The position numbers and the translations under genes are program-made. Of a DNA stretch of 7,967 nt, positions 1 to 6,332 are shown piece after piece. Each line of letters starts with the position of its first letter. Position 1 is the stretch's first letter. Under the pieces are notes generated by a model. That model ran no database searches. It worked only from the letters and a program-made list of their open reading frames with translations, and was not told the DNA's origin. The stretch covers positions 1-7,967 of the forward strand of contig JASLBO010000191.1 in assembly GCA_030146605.1 (NCBI GenBank), in the 5' to 3' direction. Source of the stretch: Sphingomonas sp. (GTDB lineage: Bacteria > Pseudomonadota > Alphaproteobacteria > Sphingomonadales > Sphingomonadaceae).

Positions 1-359
1 GGGTAACCCTGGCGGATGTGCACCCGGCGATCGGGCCCAATTGGTCGGCGCTCGAGGCGCGGCTGCAGGTGCGGCGCGGTGACGGCAAGATGTTCGAGCT
101 TCTCCCGCAGCAGCGCTTCTTCAGCACCCCGCCGACCAACACCAATGAGGCGGCGATCACCACCCTGCTCGACGGCCAGCTCTACACCGTGCTCGGGCAG
201 GGCGACGCGCAGGGGCGCTGGCAGCTGCGGCTGTGGTGGAAGCCGTTCGTGACGCTGATCTGGCTGGGCGGCGGGCTGATCGCGCTGGGCGGGCTGCTCG
301 CGCTGATCGGGCGGGTGCGGCGCGAACGGCGCGAAGCCGAAGCAGAGGCCTGGGCGTGA
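1..359 (+). CDS. ccmF: Cytochrome c heme lyase subunit CcmF, C-terminal part (5' end outside window)
   Basis: This is the tail of a large integral membrane protein that, with CcmH and CcmI, attaches heme to apocytochrome c on the periplasmic side. The first full codon is at 3 and the TGA is at 357-359, leaving about 118 residues. What can be seen: a periplasmic stretch with the family-typical GPNW and KMFELLPQQRFF segments, then a TEAAI-like segment (NEAAITTLLDGQLYTVLG), the LRLWWKPFVTLIWLG entry into the last membrane helix, and a short basic cytoplasmic tail rich in R and E. This matches the CcmF C-terminus; full-length members are roughly 650 residues, so most of the gene, including the WWD heme-handling region, lies to the left. 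Its stop overlaps the GTG of ccmG by 4 bases, which implies one operon with translational coupling. Confidence 0.93.
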   Translation, partial: VTLADVHPAIGPNWSALEARLQVRRGDGKMFELLPQQRFFSTPPTNTNEAAITTLLDGQLYTVLGQGDAQGRWQLRLWWKPFVTLIWLGGGLIALGGLLALIGRVRRERREAEAEAWA

Positions 360-880
360 GGCGCGTGCTGATCTGGGCGCCGCTGGCGCTGTTTGCCCTG
401 GTGTTCGGCCTCGTCGCGAGCGGGCTGATCAAGCCGGGCGATCATACGGTGCGTTCGGCGATGGTGGGCAAGCCGCTGCCCGCGCTGACGCTACCGCCGC
501 TGCTGCCGGCCAAGCCGGGGATCGTCACCGCCGAACTGAAGGGCAAGCCGCGGCTGCTCAACGTCTTCGCCAGCTGGTGCATCCCGTGCATCGCCGAGGC
601 GCCGCAGCTGATGAAGCTCCGGCAGGCGGGGGTCGAGATCGACGCGATCGCGATCCGCGACACCAGCGAGGCGGTGCAGGCATTCCTCGCGCGGCACGGC
701 GATCCTTACGCGAAGATCGGCGACGACAAAGCGAGCCGGGCGCAGCTGGCTTTAGGCTCGTCGGGCGTGCCCGAGACCTTCGTGATCGATGTGGCGGGGC
801 GGATCACCTACCAGCATATCGGCGATATCCGCGAGGAGCACATGGCCGAGCTGCTGGCCGAGCTGGAGAAGGCGAAGTGA
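356..880 (+). CDS. ccmG: Thiol:disulfide interchange protein CcmG/DsbE
   Basis: A 174-residue membrane-anchored periplasmic thioredoxin that keeps the apocytochrome CxxCH cysteines, or the CcmH cysteines, reduced for heme ligation. The GTG start at 356 is chosen because it overlaps the ccmF stop as GTGA, has AGAGG 7 bases upstream (344-348), and puts a single N-terminal membrane anchor at residues 4-22. The thioredoxin-like fold follows: the active site WCIPC at residues 74-78 (C75, C78) in LLNVFASWCIPCIAEAP, and the cis-proline loop GVPETFVID at 137-145. The segment before the active site (GKPLPALTLPPL) is the usual DsbE lead-in. Length and order are normal for the family. The next gene, ccmH, starts within the last codons, again as a GTGA overlap. 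Confidence 0.95.
   Translation: MRRVLIWAPLALFALVFGLVASGLIKPGDHTVRSAMVGKPLPALTLPPLLPAKPGIVTAELKGKPRLLNVFASWCIPCIAEAPQLMKLRQAGVEIDAIAIRDTSEAVQAFLARHGDPYAKIGDDKASRAQLALGSSGVPETFVIDVAGRITYQHIGDIREEHMAELLAELEKAK
865..872 (+). promoter_or_regulatory. Ribosome binding site supporting the GTG start of ccmH at 877
   Basis: The bases GGAGAAGG lie 4-8 bases before GTG 877 inside the ccmG 3' end. The competing in-frame GTG at 994 has no purine-rich site at a workable distance: the nearest GGAG, at 968-971, is 22 bases away. This favours initiation at 877, and so translation through the repeat. Confidence 0.6.
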
Positions 881-1389
881 CTCCAGTCCGTCACCGCCGC
901 GAAAGCGGGGGCCCATCTCCGGGAGATGCCGGGCGGGACAACGTTGGTGGTGCGCGCGACGCTCGCAGGAGATGGGCCCACGCTTTCACGGGGGTGACGC
1001 TTGTGTTGGCGGTCGTCGCTAGCCCGGTGTTGGCCGATTCGAATCTGCCCCCCGCCGAGCTCGCTTACACCCAGCTCGCCGATCCGGCGCAGGAGGCGAA
1101 GGCCAAGGCGCTGATGGACACGCTGCGTTGCGTCGTCTGCCAGGGCCAGTCGATCGCCGACAGCGACGCCGAGATGGCGGGAGACATGCGGGCTCTGGTG
1201 CGGCAGCGGATCGGCGCGGGGAAAGCGCCGGGCGAGGTGCGCAAATGGCTGGTCCAGCGTTATGGCGACTATGTCACTTATGATCCGCCGCTCAGCTGGG
1301 TGACGGCGCCCTTATGGCTCGCGCCTTTGGTGCTGCTCGGGATCGGCATTGTCATCGCGAGGCGGAATTTCGCGGGGCGCAAGCCATGA
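877..1389 (+). CDS. ccmH: Cytochrome c-type biogenesis protein CcmH (CcmL type) with repeat-derived N-terminus
   Basis: This protein is the thiol-reductase-like partner of the CcmF/CcmI heme lyase; it presents reduced apocytochrome for heme attachment. From GTG 877 it has 170 residues: an unusual Arg/Gly-rich leader (1-39), a hydrophobic signal segment (about 40-53, ending SPVLA before DSN), the diagnostic LRCVVCQGQSI motif (C85 and C88) within a helical domain, RKWLVQRYGDYVTYDPP, and a C-terminal membrane helix (about 144-162) followed by a basic tail. GTG 877 overlaps the ccmG stop and has a good SD. GTG 994 would give 131 residues, nearer the usual size, but its signal segment would lack any N-terminal positive charge. 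Residues 1-39 are largely encoded by an inverted repeat at 890-998. The stop overlaps ccmI as ATGA. Identity is firm; the start is uncertain. Confidence 0.9.
   Translation: MTPVRHRRESGGPSPGDAGRDNVGGARDARRRWAHAFTGVTLVLAVVASPVLADSNLPPAELAYTQLADPAQEAKAKALMDTLRCVVCQGQSIADSDAEMAGDMRALVRQRIGAGKAPGEVRKWLVQRYGDYVTYDPPLSWVTAPLWLAPLVLLGIGIVIARRNFAGRKP
890..998. repeat. REP-like inverted repeat embedded in the 5' end of ccmH
   Basis: The left arm (890-920) and right arm (968-998) are 31 bases each and are inverted copies matching at 28 of 31 positions, separated by a 47-base spacer. The arms run GTCACC..CCATCTCC and GGAGATGG..GGTGAC. The left arm contains a small internal stem with a GAAA tetraloop (CCGC-GAAA-GCGG). 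The style matches the second element at 2378-2458 and the REP/REPIN type of intergenic palindrome common in sphingomonads (family knowledge). GTGAC occurs at both 877-881 and 994-998, exactly 117 bases (39 codons) apart, so removing the intervening DNA would restore a simple GTGA junction between ccmG and ccmH. Confidence 0.8.
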
Positions 1390-2054
1390 CCGGCTGGCTG
1401 GTCCTGTTCCTGATCGCGCTGGGCGCGGGGCTGCTGCTGTGGCTGACTGGGTTTCCCCGCAAATTGTGGACCGTCGCCGCAACCGCACTGATGCTGGGTG
1501 CGGCGGGCTATGCCTGGCAGGGGAGCCCGGGGATAGCCGGGCATCCGGTGACTGCGGCGAAGAAGACCGGCGAGCTCGACCCCGAGGTGATCGCGCTTCG
1601 CGACGCGATGTTCGGGCGGTTCAACTTCACCTGGGGCTCGTTCATGCGCGCCGACGCGATGACTCGTGCCGGCGCCCCGGATACCGCGGTGCGCGCGATG
1701 ATCCTGACGGTGCGGCAGGCACCGGGGGATTCGGGAGCCTGGGCGTGGCTGGGGATCAAGCTCGCGGAGAATGACGGCAATCAGGTGTCGCCGGCGGCCA
1801 AATTCGCGTTCGAGCGCGCACTCCAGCTAGCGCCGCAGCATCCCGGGCCGGCTTTCCTCTACGGGCTCGCCCTTGTCCGCGAAGGCAAGTTCGCCGAGGC
1901 GCGGCCCTGGTGGGCGAAGGCGGTGGAAGTGACGCCTGCCAAAGCGAGCTATCGTGACCAGTTGCTGGTGCGGCTGTACCTGCTGGACCGCTTTCTCGAG
2001 GCGCAGGCGGCGGAGGCTAAGGCGCAAGGGACGAGGCCTCCGGCAACGCGTTAG
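1386..2054 (+). CDS. ccmI: Short TPR-type cytochrome c biogenesis protein CcmI (CycH-like)
   Basis: A 222-residue membrane protein expected to act as apocytochrome c chaperone for the CcmF/CcmH heme lyase. The ATG at 1386 overlaps the ccmH stop as ATGA. Two hydrophobic helices (about residues 3-21 and 29-44) are joined by a short basic loop (GFPRKLW), as in CcmI. A linker (GELDPEVIALRDAMFGRF) follows, then TPR-like helical pairs from about residue 75 to 205, including GAWAWLGIKLAENDG, AKFAFERALQLAPQHPGPAFLYGLALVREGKFAEARPWW split over two repeats, and AVEVTPAKASYRDQL. It is shorter than rhizobial CycH, lacking a long periplasmic C-terminal domain. It is the last gene of the ccm run and converges on the DUF3072 gene. 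Function comes from position and architecture; sequence alone would give only a TPR membrane protein. Confidence 0.82.
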   Translation: MTGWLVLFLIALGAGLLLWLTGFPRKLWTVAATALMLGAAGYAWQGSPGIAGHPVTAAKKTGELDPEVIALRDAMFGRFNFTWGSFMRADAMTRAGAPDTAVRAMILTVRQAPGDSGAWAWLGIKLAENDGNQVSPAAKFAFERALQLAPQHPGPAFLYGLALVREGKFAEARPWWAKAVEVTPAKASYRDQLLVRLYLLDRFLEAQAAEAKAQGTRPPATR

Positions 2055-2055
2055 T

Positions 2056-2079
2056 CTCCGCCCCGGCGCCGCGGCGGAG
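2056..2079. terminator. Possible bidirectional stem-loop between convergent genes
   Basis: CTCCGCC at 2056-2062 pairs with GGCGGAG at 2073-2079 around a 10-base GC-rich loop that contains the palindrome CGGCGCCG. It sits in the 36-base gap between the stops of ccmI (plus) and the DUF3072 gene (minus), the usual place for a shared terminator. There is no T run on either side, so intrinsic termination is doubtful. Confidence 0.35.
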
Positions 2080-2090
2080 CGAAGACGAAG

Positions 2091-2309
2091 TTACTGCCCG
2101 CGCCCGGTTTCTTCCTGCAGCGCATCGATCCGCTTTGACGCTTCCGCCTTGGAGAGGTCGTCCTCGAACTCGGCATGTGCTTCCTCACTCAGCGTCTTGA
2201 GGTAGCTCGCCTGGGCGCCGGTCATCGGCTCGTCGCCGGTTACCCAGTCGTCGGGGTTTTTCTCGGCGTTCCCGGTGGGTTCGGACTTGGGATTGGGATG
2301 GTCGGTCAT
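2091..2309 (-). CDS. Small DUF3072-family protein of unknown function
   Basis: A 72-residue, acidic, soluble protein without membrane segments or a signal peptide. The central stretch (DDWVTGDEPMTGAQASYL then KTLSEEAHAEFEDDLSKAEAS, ending KRIDALQEETG) resembles the DUF3072 family, whose members carry a W-TGDEPMT-Q-SYL-TL motif followed by a helix with DLTKAEASK; there is no known reaction. The N-terminus (residues 1-20) is polar and low in complexity. The start at 2309 is preceded on the minus strand by AAAGGA at 6 bases, a good ribosome binding site. About 30 bases upstream lies a GGAAC-N17-GTT motif, the signature of alphaproteobacterial EcfG (general stress) promoters, so it is probably made under stress or in stationary phase. 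It is transcribed away from ald across the REP-like element, likely as its own unit. Confidence 0.8.
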   Translation of the reverse strand: MTDHPNPKSEPTGNAEKNPDDWVTGDEPMTGAQASYLKTLSEEAHAEFEDDLSKAEASKRIDALQEETGRGQ

Positions 2310-2338
2310 GGCGTTTCCTTTGCGGTTTCGCCGTGATA

Positions 2339-2363
2339 AACCCGAATGTTCTTAATTCGTTCC
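2339..2363 (-). promoter_or_regulatory. EcfG-type general stress promoter for the DUF3072 gene
   Basis: Read on the minus strand, GGAAC (2363-2359) and GTT (2341-2339) are separated by 17 bases. This equals the consensus GGAAC-N16-CGTT with G in place of C at the first -10 position. The -10 end is 30 bases from the ATG at 2309, leaving a short leader with the AAAGGA ribosome site. The match is seen directly; the assignment rests on the known EcfG/sigma-T consensus of alphaproteobacteria. Confidence 0.6.
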
Positions 2364-2377
2364 GGTAGATCGCAAGG

Positions 2378-2458
2378 CGTCATCCCGGCGGAAGCCGGGA
2401 TCTCAGGCCAAGGTGCTGGCTCGAATCGCACGAGATCCCGGCCTTCGCCGGGATGACG
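2378..2458. repeat. REP-like doublet (inverted pair of hairpins) between ald and the DUF3072 gene
   Basis: The arms at 2378-2404 and 2432-2458 are inverted copies of 27 bases with two mismatches, separated by 27 bases. Each arm is itself a hairpin: ATCCCGGC and GCCGGGAT pair around GGAA on the left, and the same stem closes CTTC on the right. Two REP hairpins in opposite orientation are the form called BIME or REPIN. It starts 38 bases beyond the ald stop, so it may protect or end the ald transcript. Confidence 0.8.
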
Positions 2459-2496
2459 ATGGTAGGTGAGGGGGTGACGGCTAGAACTGAAGGCCT

Positions 2497-3630
2497 TCAG
2501 CCTAAATTGTTGTAATCGGGCGAATAGCTGCCCCATGCCTGGTACGGCAGCTGAAGATCGTCGGCGACTGCCTTGAACGCGATCTTGCCCTTGTAGACGT
2601 TCAGGCCGTTGGCGAGGTGCCGGTCGGCCTTCATCGCGGCTTCGGCACCGTGATTGGCGATGCGCAGCACGAACGGCAGGGTCGCGTTGTTGAGCGCGAA
2701 GGCCGAGGTCCGCGCGACTGCCCCGGGCATATTGGCGACGCAATAATGGATCACGCCGTCGACTTCGTAGACGGGATCGTCATGCGTGGTGGCGTGGCTG
2801 GTCTCGAAGCAGCCGCCCTGATCGATCGCGATATCGACCAGCACCGAGCCGCGCATCATCGTCTTGAGCATGTCGCGCGTGACGAGCTTGGGCGCCGCCG
2901 CACCGGGGACGAGCACGGCGCCGATCACCACCTGCGAACGCGCCACCGCCTCGGCGATCGCCGCTTTCGAGGCGTAGGCGGTCTTGATCTGGCTGCCGAA
3001 ATGCAAGTCGAGCTCGGCGAGACGTTCGTTCGAGATGTCGTAGATCGTCACGTCGGCGCGCTGGCCGACCGCCATCTGCGCGGCGTTGATCCCCGAGACG
3101 CCGCCGCCGAGGATCGCGATCTTGCACGGCGCGACGCCGGGGACGCCGCCGAGCAATTCGCCGCGGCCGCCTTGCTCCTTTTCGAGATAGTGCGAGGCGA
3201 CCTGGATCGACATGCGCCCGGCAACCTCGGACATCGGCTTGAGCAAGGGGAGCGCGCCCGAATTCGACGTGACCGTCTCATAGGCGATGCAGGTGGCGCC
3301 CGATTGCATCAGCCCTTCGGCCTGCGGCTTGTCGGCGGCAAGGTGCAGATAGGTGAACAGCGTGTGGCGCGGCTCGAGCAGCGCGATTTCCTGCGGCTGG
3401 GGCTCCTTGACCTTCACGATCATGTCGGCGCCAGCGAACACCGCTGCGGCATCGGGAGCGATCGTCGCGCCGACCTTGATGTAGGCCTCGTCGGCGAAAT
3501 CGATGCCCATGCCGGCGCGGGTCTCGACCAGCACTTCGTGGCCCGCGGCGACGAGCTCGGCGACCGACGCCGGGGTCAGGCCGACACGATATTCGTGGTT
3601 CTTGATTTCCTTTGGCACACCAATGCGCAT
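2497..3630 (-). CDS. ald: Alanine dehydrogenase
   Basis: A 377-residue NAD+-dependent L-alanine dehydrogenase (L-alanine + NAD+ + water to pyruvate + ammonium + NADH), a soluble hexamer in characterised homologues; it mainly feeds alanine into central metabolism. The N-terminal substrate domain starts MRIGVPKEIKNHEYRVGLTP. The known active-site residues fall at their standard numbers: R15, K75 (in VKVKEP), H96 (in YLHLA) and D270 (in DIAIDQGG). The Rossmann NAD site is GGGVSG at 175-180, with the ribose-binding acidic residue D198 (IYDIS). NMPGAVARTSAFALNNATLPF is the usual C-terminal block, split here by no indel. The ATG is preceded by GGAGAG at 5 bases. It is divergent from an Lrp-family gene, the classic arrangement for an alanine-responsive regulator. 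The stop lies inside a 14-bp palindrome (2487-2500). Nothing is missing; probably functional. Confidence 0.97.
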   Translation of the reverse strand: MRIGVPKEIKNHEYRVGLTPASVAELVAAGHEVLVETRAGMGIDFADEAYIKVGATIAPDAAAVFAGADMIVKVKEPQPQEIALLEPRHTLFTYLHLAADKPQAEGLMQSGATCIAYETVTSNSGALPLLKPMSEVAGRMSIQVASHYLEKEQGGRGELLGGVPGVAPCKIAILGGGVSGINAAQMAVGQRADVTIYDISNERLAELDLHFGSQIKTAYASKAAIAEAVARSQVVIGAVLVPGAAAPKLVTRDMLKTMMRGSVLVDIAIDQGGCFETSHATTHDDPVYEVDGVIHYCVANMPGAVARTSAFALNNATLPFVLRIANHGAEAAMKADRHLANGLNVYKGKIAFKAVADDLQLPYQAWGSYSPDYNNLG

Positions 3631-3770
3631 GGCATCTCTCCAGTGAGTCGGAATGTGGAGGGATGGTATCGCAAGTTACCGCTGCGAATCTCTGCAAAGT
3701 TTGGCGGTAGAGGGTGGTTGCTGCGCATGATTTTGCCATATGGGTGCTTCCGACGGGAGTTTCATGCGCG
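3631..3770. promoter_or_regulatory. Divergent ald / Lrp-family control region with candidate operator repeats
   Basis: The 140-base gap between the two divergent starts must hold both promoters. Two similar motifs lie about 23 bases (about two helical turns) apart: GCAAGTTACCGC at 3671-3682 and GCAAAGTTTGGCGG at 3694-3707. The first overlaps an inverted repeat TCGCA-N9-TGCGA (3669-3687). A CCATATGG palindrome sits at 3736-3743. Lrp-type regulators bind helically phased, loosely conserved sites, so these are candidate operators. No convincing -35/-10 pair was found for either gene. Confidence 0.4.
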
Positions 3771-4238
3771 ATGGATCGGATCGATACTGCAATTCTGAAG
3801 TTGCTGGCGGCGGACGCGCGTGCCGCGGTGAGCCAGATGGCGGCGCAGGTCGGGCTGTCGCAATCGGCATGCACGCGGCGGATCCAGGCGCTCGAAGCGT
3901 CGGGGCACATCACCGGCTATGGTGCCAGACTGGGACATCGGCGGCTCGGCTTTCGGATCACCGCCCTGGTCGACATCACGCTCGGCACGCAGGTCGAGGA
4001 GGATCTGGCGCGGTTCGAGCGCGCGGTGGCGGAGATCGACGGAGTCGTCGAATGCGCGCTGGTTTCGGGCGGGCAGGACTATCGGCTCAAGATCCTCGCG
4101 CAGGATCTCGATGATTATGAGCGACTTCATCGCGAGCATCTGGGGCGGCTGCCCGGGGTGGTGACGATAAACTCGAGCTTCGTGCTACGCGCGGTGCCGA
4201 CCCGCAGCGAGGCCGATGCATTGTTCACCGGCGGCTGA
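3771..4238 (+). CDS. Lrp/AsnC-family transcriptional regulator, probably of ald
   Basis: A 155-residue DNA-binding regulator. Residues 1-60 form the Lrp-type N-terminal domain: MDRIDTAILKLLAADAR, then the helix-turn-helix at about 20-42 (SQMAAQVGLSQSACTRRI, recognition helix SQSACTRRIQAL), and the wing ITGYGARLGHRRLG. Residues about 62-150 form the RAM effector/oligomerisation domain, with the typical GGQDYRL (99-105) and PGVVTINSSFVLRAVP. The ATG at 3771 is chosen because Lrp proteins start right before the DRID helix; GGGAG is 11 bases upstream. An in-frame GTG at 3714 would add 19 unrelated residues. Being divergent from ald, it is inferred to sense alanine or a related amino acid and control ald, like AldR and related regulators. 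No name is given because several paralogues look alike. Confidence 0.92.
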   Translation: MDRIDTAILKLLAADARAAVSQMAAQVGLSQSACTRRIQALEASGHITGYGARLGHRRLGFRITALVDITLGTQVEEDLARFERAVAEIDGVVECALVSGGQDYRLKILAQDLDDYERLHREHLGRLPGVVTINSSFVLRAVPTRSEADALFTGG

Positions 4239-4298
4239 CGCGAACCTTCGAGCCCTTGCGCGTTTGCGGGGGCGTAACCATCTGTGCGGGTCGGGCCG

Positions 4299-4327
4299 TT
4301 GCCAGCCTTTGCTGCACGTGCTAACGG
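4299..4327 (+). promoter_or_regulatory. Possible sigma-70-like promoter for kup
   Basis: TTGCCA (4299-4304) and TAACGG (4322-4327) are separated by 17 bases in the 162-base gap before kup. The -10 match is poor (TAACGG against TATAAT), so this is only the best candidate. The rest of 4239-4359 shows no other recognisable element. Confidence 0.3.
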
Positions 4328-4359
4328 CCGCGCACTTTTTCAGACGAGAAACAGGTCGC

Positions 4360-4404
4360 ATGACCAGCTCCGTTTTCTTCCTCGCACGATCACCGCGACA
4401 GTGA
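4360..4404 (+). CDS. Possible 14-codon leader peptide overlapping the kup start
   Basis: ATG 4360 opens a frame reading [14 protein letters not shown], with TGA at 4402-4404. That stop overlaps the kup GTG at 4401-4403 as GTGA, the same junction used elsewhere in this window for coupled genes. An AGG lies 4 bases before the ATG, a weak ribosome site, while the kup GTG has no clear ribosome site of its own. This suggests that translation of a short upstream frame delivers ribosomes to kup. It may equally be chance in 45 bases; no homology can be judged at this size. Confidence 0.35.
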   Translation: MTSSVFFLARSPRQ

Positions 4405-6332
4405 ACATCTCCGCAAGCGGGCAGGCCGAAACGCCCCCGCAGCCAGACGATTTGCACGGGGCGCACGGCCATGCCGCCGACGCGACGTGGAAGCTCGCGC
4501 TCGGCGCGATCGGCATCGTCTTCGGCGATATCGGCACCAGCCCGCTCTACGCCTTCCGCGAGACCTTTGCCGGGCACCACAAGCTGGCGCTCGACGACGT
4601 CCACATCATGGGCGTGATCAGCCTGATGTTCTGGTCGATGATGGCGGTGGTGACGCTCAAATATGTCACCGTGATCATGCGCGCCGACAACAAGGGCGAG
4701 GGCGGCAGCCTCGCATTGCTCGCGATGATCTCGCGCAGCGGCAACCAGAAGCGCTGGACGCAGGGGATCGTGCTGCTCGGGGTGTTCGCGACCGCCTTGT
4801 TCTATGGCGATTCGATGATCACGCCGGCAGTGTCGGTGCTGTCGGCGGTCGAGGGTCTGGCGATCGCGGCGCCCGGTTTCGCCAACCTCGTGATTCCGAT
4901 CGCGGTGGTGATCCTCGTGATGCTGTTCTCTATCCAGCGCACGGGCACGGCCCGCGTAGGGGCGTTCTTCGGCCCGATCATGATGCTCTATTTCCTCGTG
5001 ATCGCGACGCTGGGCGTACTGAGCTTCGTCCACACTCCCGAAATCCTCTGGGCGCTGCTGCCGACCTATGCGTGGACATTCTTCGCGGTGGATCCGCTGG
5101 CCGCCTTTCTGGCGCTGGGCTCGGTGGTGCTGGCGGTGACGGGGGCCGAGGCGCTCTACGCGGATATGGGGCATTTCGGCCGCAAGCCGATCCGCGTCTC
5201 ATGGCTGTGGTTCGTGCTGCCGGCGCTGATCCTCAATTATATGGGGCAAGGCGCGCTGCTGATGCGCGAAGGCGCCAGCGCGCTGACCAGCCCGTTCTAC
5301 ATGCTCGCTCCCGAGGGCTTTCAGCTGCCGCTGGTGATCCTTGCGACGATGGCGGCGATCATCGCCTCGCAGGCAGTGATCTCGGGCGCTTTCTCGGTGA
5401 CCCAGCAGGCGATCCAGCTCGGTTTCGTGCCGCGACTCAAGATCGAGCATACCAGTGCGTCGACCGCCGGGCAGATCTACATCCCGACGATCAACTGGGC
5501 GCTGATGGCGATGGTCATCCTGCTGGTGCTGTCGTTCAAGACCTCTTCGAACCTCACCGCGGCCTATGGCATCGCCGTAACCGGCGCGATGCTGATCGAC
5601 AATTGCCTGCTCGCGGTGGTGCTGTTCGGGCTGTGGAACTGGAAGAAGCGCTATGCGCTGCCGCTGCTCGCGCTCTTCTTCACCGTCGACCTCGCCTATT
5701 TCGCGGCGAACATGACCAAGGTCCCCGACGGCGGCTGGTTCCCGCTGCTGGTGGGCTTCATCGTCTTCACCCTGCTCACCACCTGGTCGAAGGGACGCAA
5801 GCTAATGATCGAGCGGCTGCGCGAGAGCGCGATGCCGATCAAGATCTTCATCGAATCGGCCGCCATCGCCGCCACCCGCGTGCCGGGTACCGCGGTGTTC
5901 ATGACCTCGACGCCCGACGGCGTGCCGCATGCGCTGCTCCATAATCTGAAGCACAACAAGGTGCTCCACGAGCGCGTGATCCTGCTGACCGTGAAGATCG
6001 CCGACGTGCCCTATGTGCCCGACGAAAAGCGCATGAAGATCGACGATCTCGGCAAGGGCTTCCACCGCATGATCCTGTTCTACGGCTTCATGCAGGAGGC
6101 CGACGTGCCCGCGGCGCTCAAGCAGGTCAGCGCGTGTGGCGCCGAGTTCAAGATGATGGACACCAGCTTCTTCCTCGCCCGCCAGACCCTGCTGCCCTCT
6201 TCGCGGCCGGGGATGATGATCTGGCGCGAAAAGCTGTTCGCGTGGATGCTGCGCAACGCCGAAAGCGCGATGGAGTTCTTCCGCCTGCCGACCAACCGCG
6301 TCGTCGAGCTCGGGAGCCAGGTCGAGATTTGA
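4401..6332 (+). CDS. kup: Kup-family (KUP/HAK/KT) potassium uptake transporter
   Basis: A 643-residue inner-membrane K+ transporter, thought to work as a K+/H+ symporter. Family blocks in order: [11 protein letters not shown] at 42-52 in the first helix (D43 is the conserved acidic residue), NKGEGG at 97-102, [18 protein letters not shown] at 135-152, [14 protein letters not shown] at 247-260, the YMGQGAL segment, [11 protein letters not shown] from about 335, [10 protein letters not shown] and [10 protein letters not shown]. About twelve membrane helices run to residue 465, followed by a cytoplasmic domain of about 170 residues, as in the family. Residues 1-28 form a polar, His-rich tail (HGAHGH). 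The GTG at 4401 is the only ATG or GTG start in frame after 4284, so it is chosen despite lacking a clear ribosome site. The stop overlaps the next gene as TTGA. Confidence 0.95.
   Translation: MNISASGQAETPPQPDDLHGAHGHAADATWKLALGAIGIVFGDIGTSPLYAFRETFAGHHKLALDDVHIMGVISLMFWSMMAVVTLKYVTVIMRADNKGEGGSLALLAMISRSGNQKRWTQGIVLLGVFATALFYGDSMITPAVSVLSAVEGLAIAAPGFANLVIPIAVVILVMLFSIQRTGTARVGAFFGPIMMLYFLVIATLGVLSFVHTPEILWALLPTYAWTFFAVDPLAAFLALGSVVLAVTGAEALYADMGHFGRKPIRVSWLWFVLPALILNYMGQGALLMREGASALTSPFYMLAPEGFQLPLVILATMAAIIASQAVISGAFSVTQQAIQLGFVPRLKIEHTSASTAGQIYIPTINWALMAMVILLVLSFKTSSNLTAAYGIAVTGAMLIDNCLLAVVLFGLWNWKKRYALPLLALFFTVDLAYFAANMTKVPDGGWFPLLVGFIVFTLLTTWSKGRKLMIERLRESAMPIKIFIESAAIAATRVPGTAVFMTSTPDGVPHALLHNLKHNKVLHERVILLTVKIADVPYVPDEKRMKIDDLGKGFHRMILFYGFMQEADVPAALKQVSACGAEFKMMDTSFFLARQTLLPSSRPGMMIWREKLFAWMLRNAESAMEFFRLPTNRVVELGSQVEI

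Noticed and set aside
994..1389. GTG 994 as the ccmH start
   Set aside because: It gives a more usual length, but there is no ribosome site at a workable distance and the signal segment would lack any basic n-region. It is kept only as an alternative and as the probable ancestral start.
2487..2500. Palindrome CTGAAGGCCTTCAG over the ald stop codon, considered as a terminator or operator
   Set aside because: It is a perfect 14-bp palindrome with no loop and no T run, partly made of the last ald codon and stop; probably chance.
2617..3798. Long plus-strand open frame opposite ald (393 codons)
   Set aside because: It is antisense to a fully convincing alanine dehydrogenase, rich in R, D, G and H as expected of GC-rich shadow frames, and has no recognisable domain.
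4185..5174. Long minus-strand open frame opposite kup (329 codons)
   Set aside because: Its composition is repetitive His/Arg/Asp, the mirror of membrane-helix codons in kup; no motif or ribosome site supports it.
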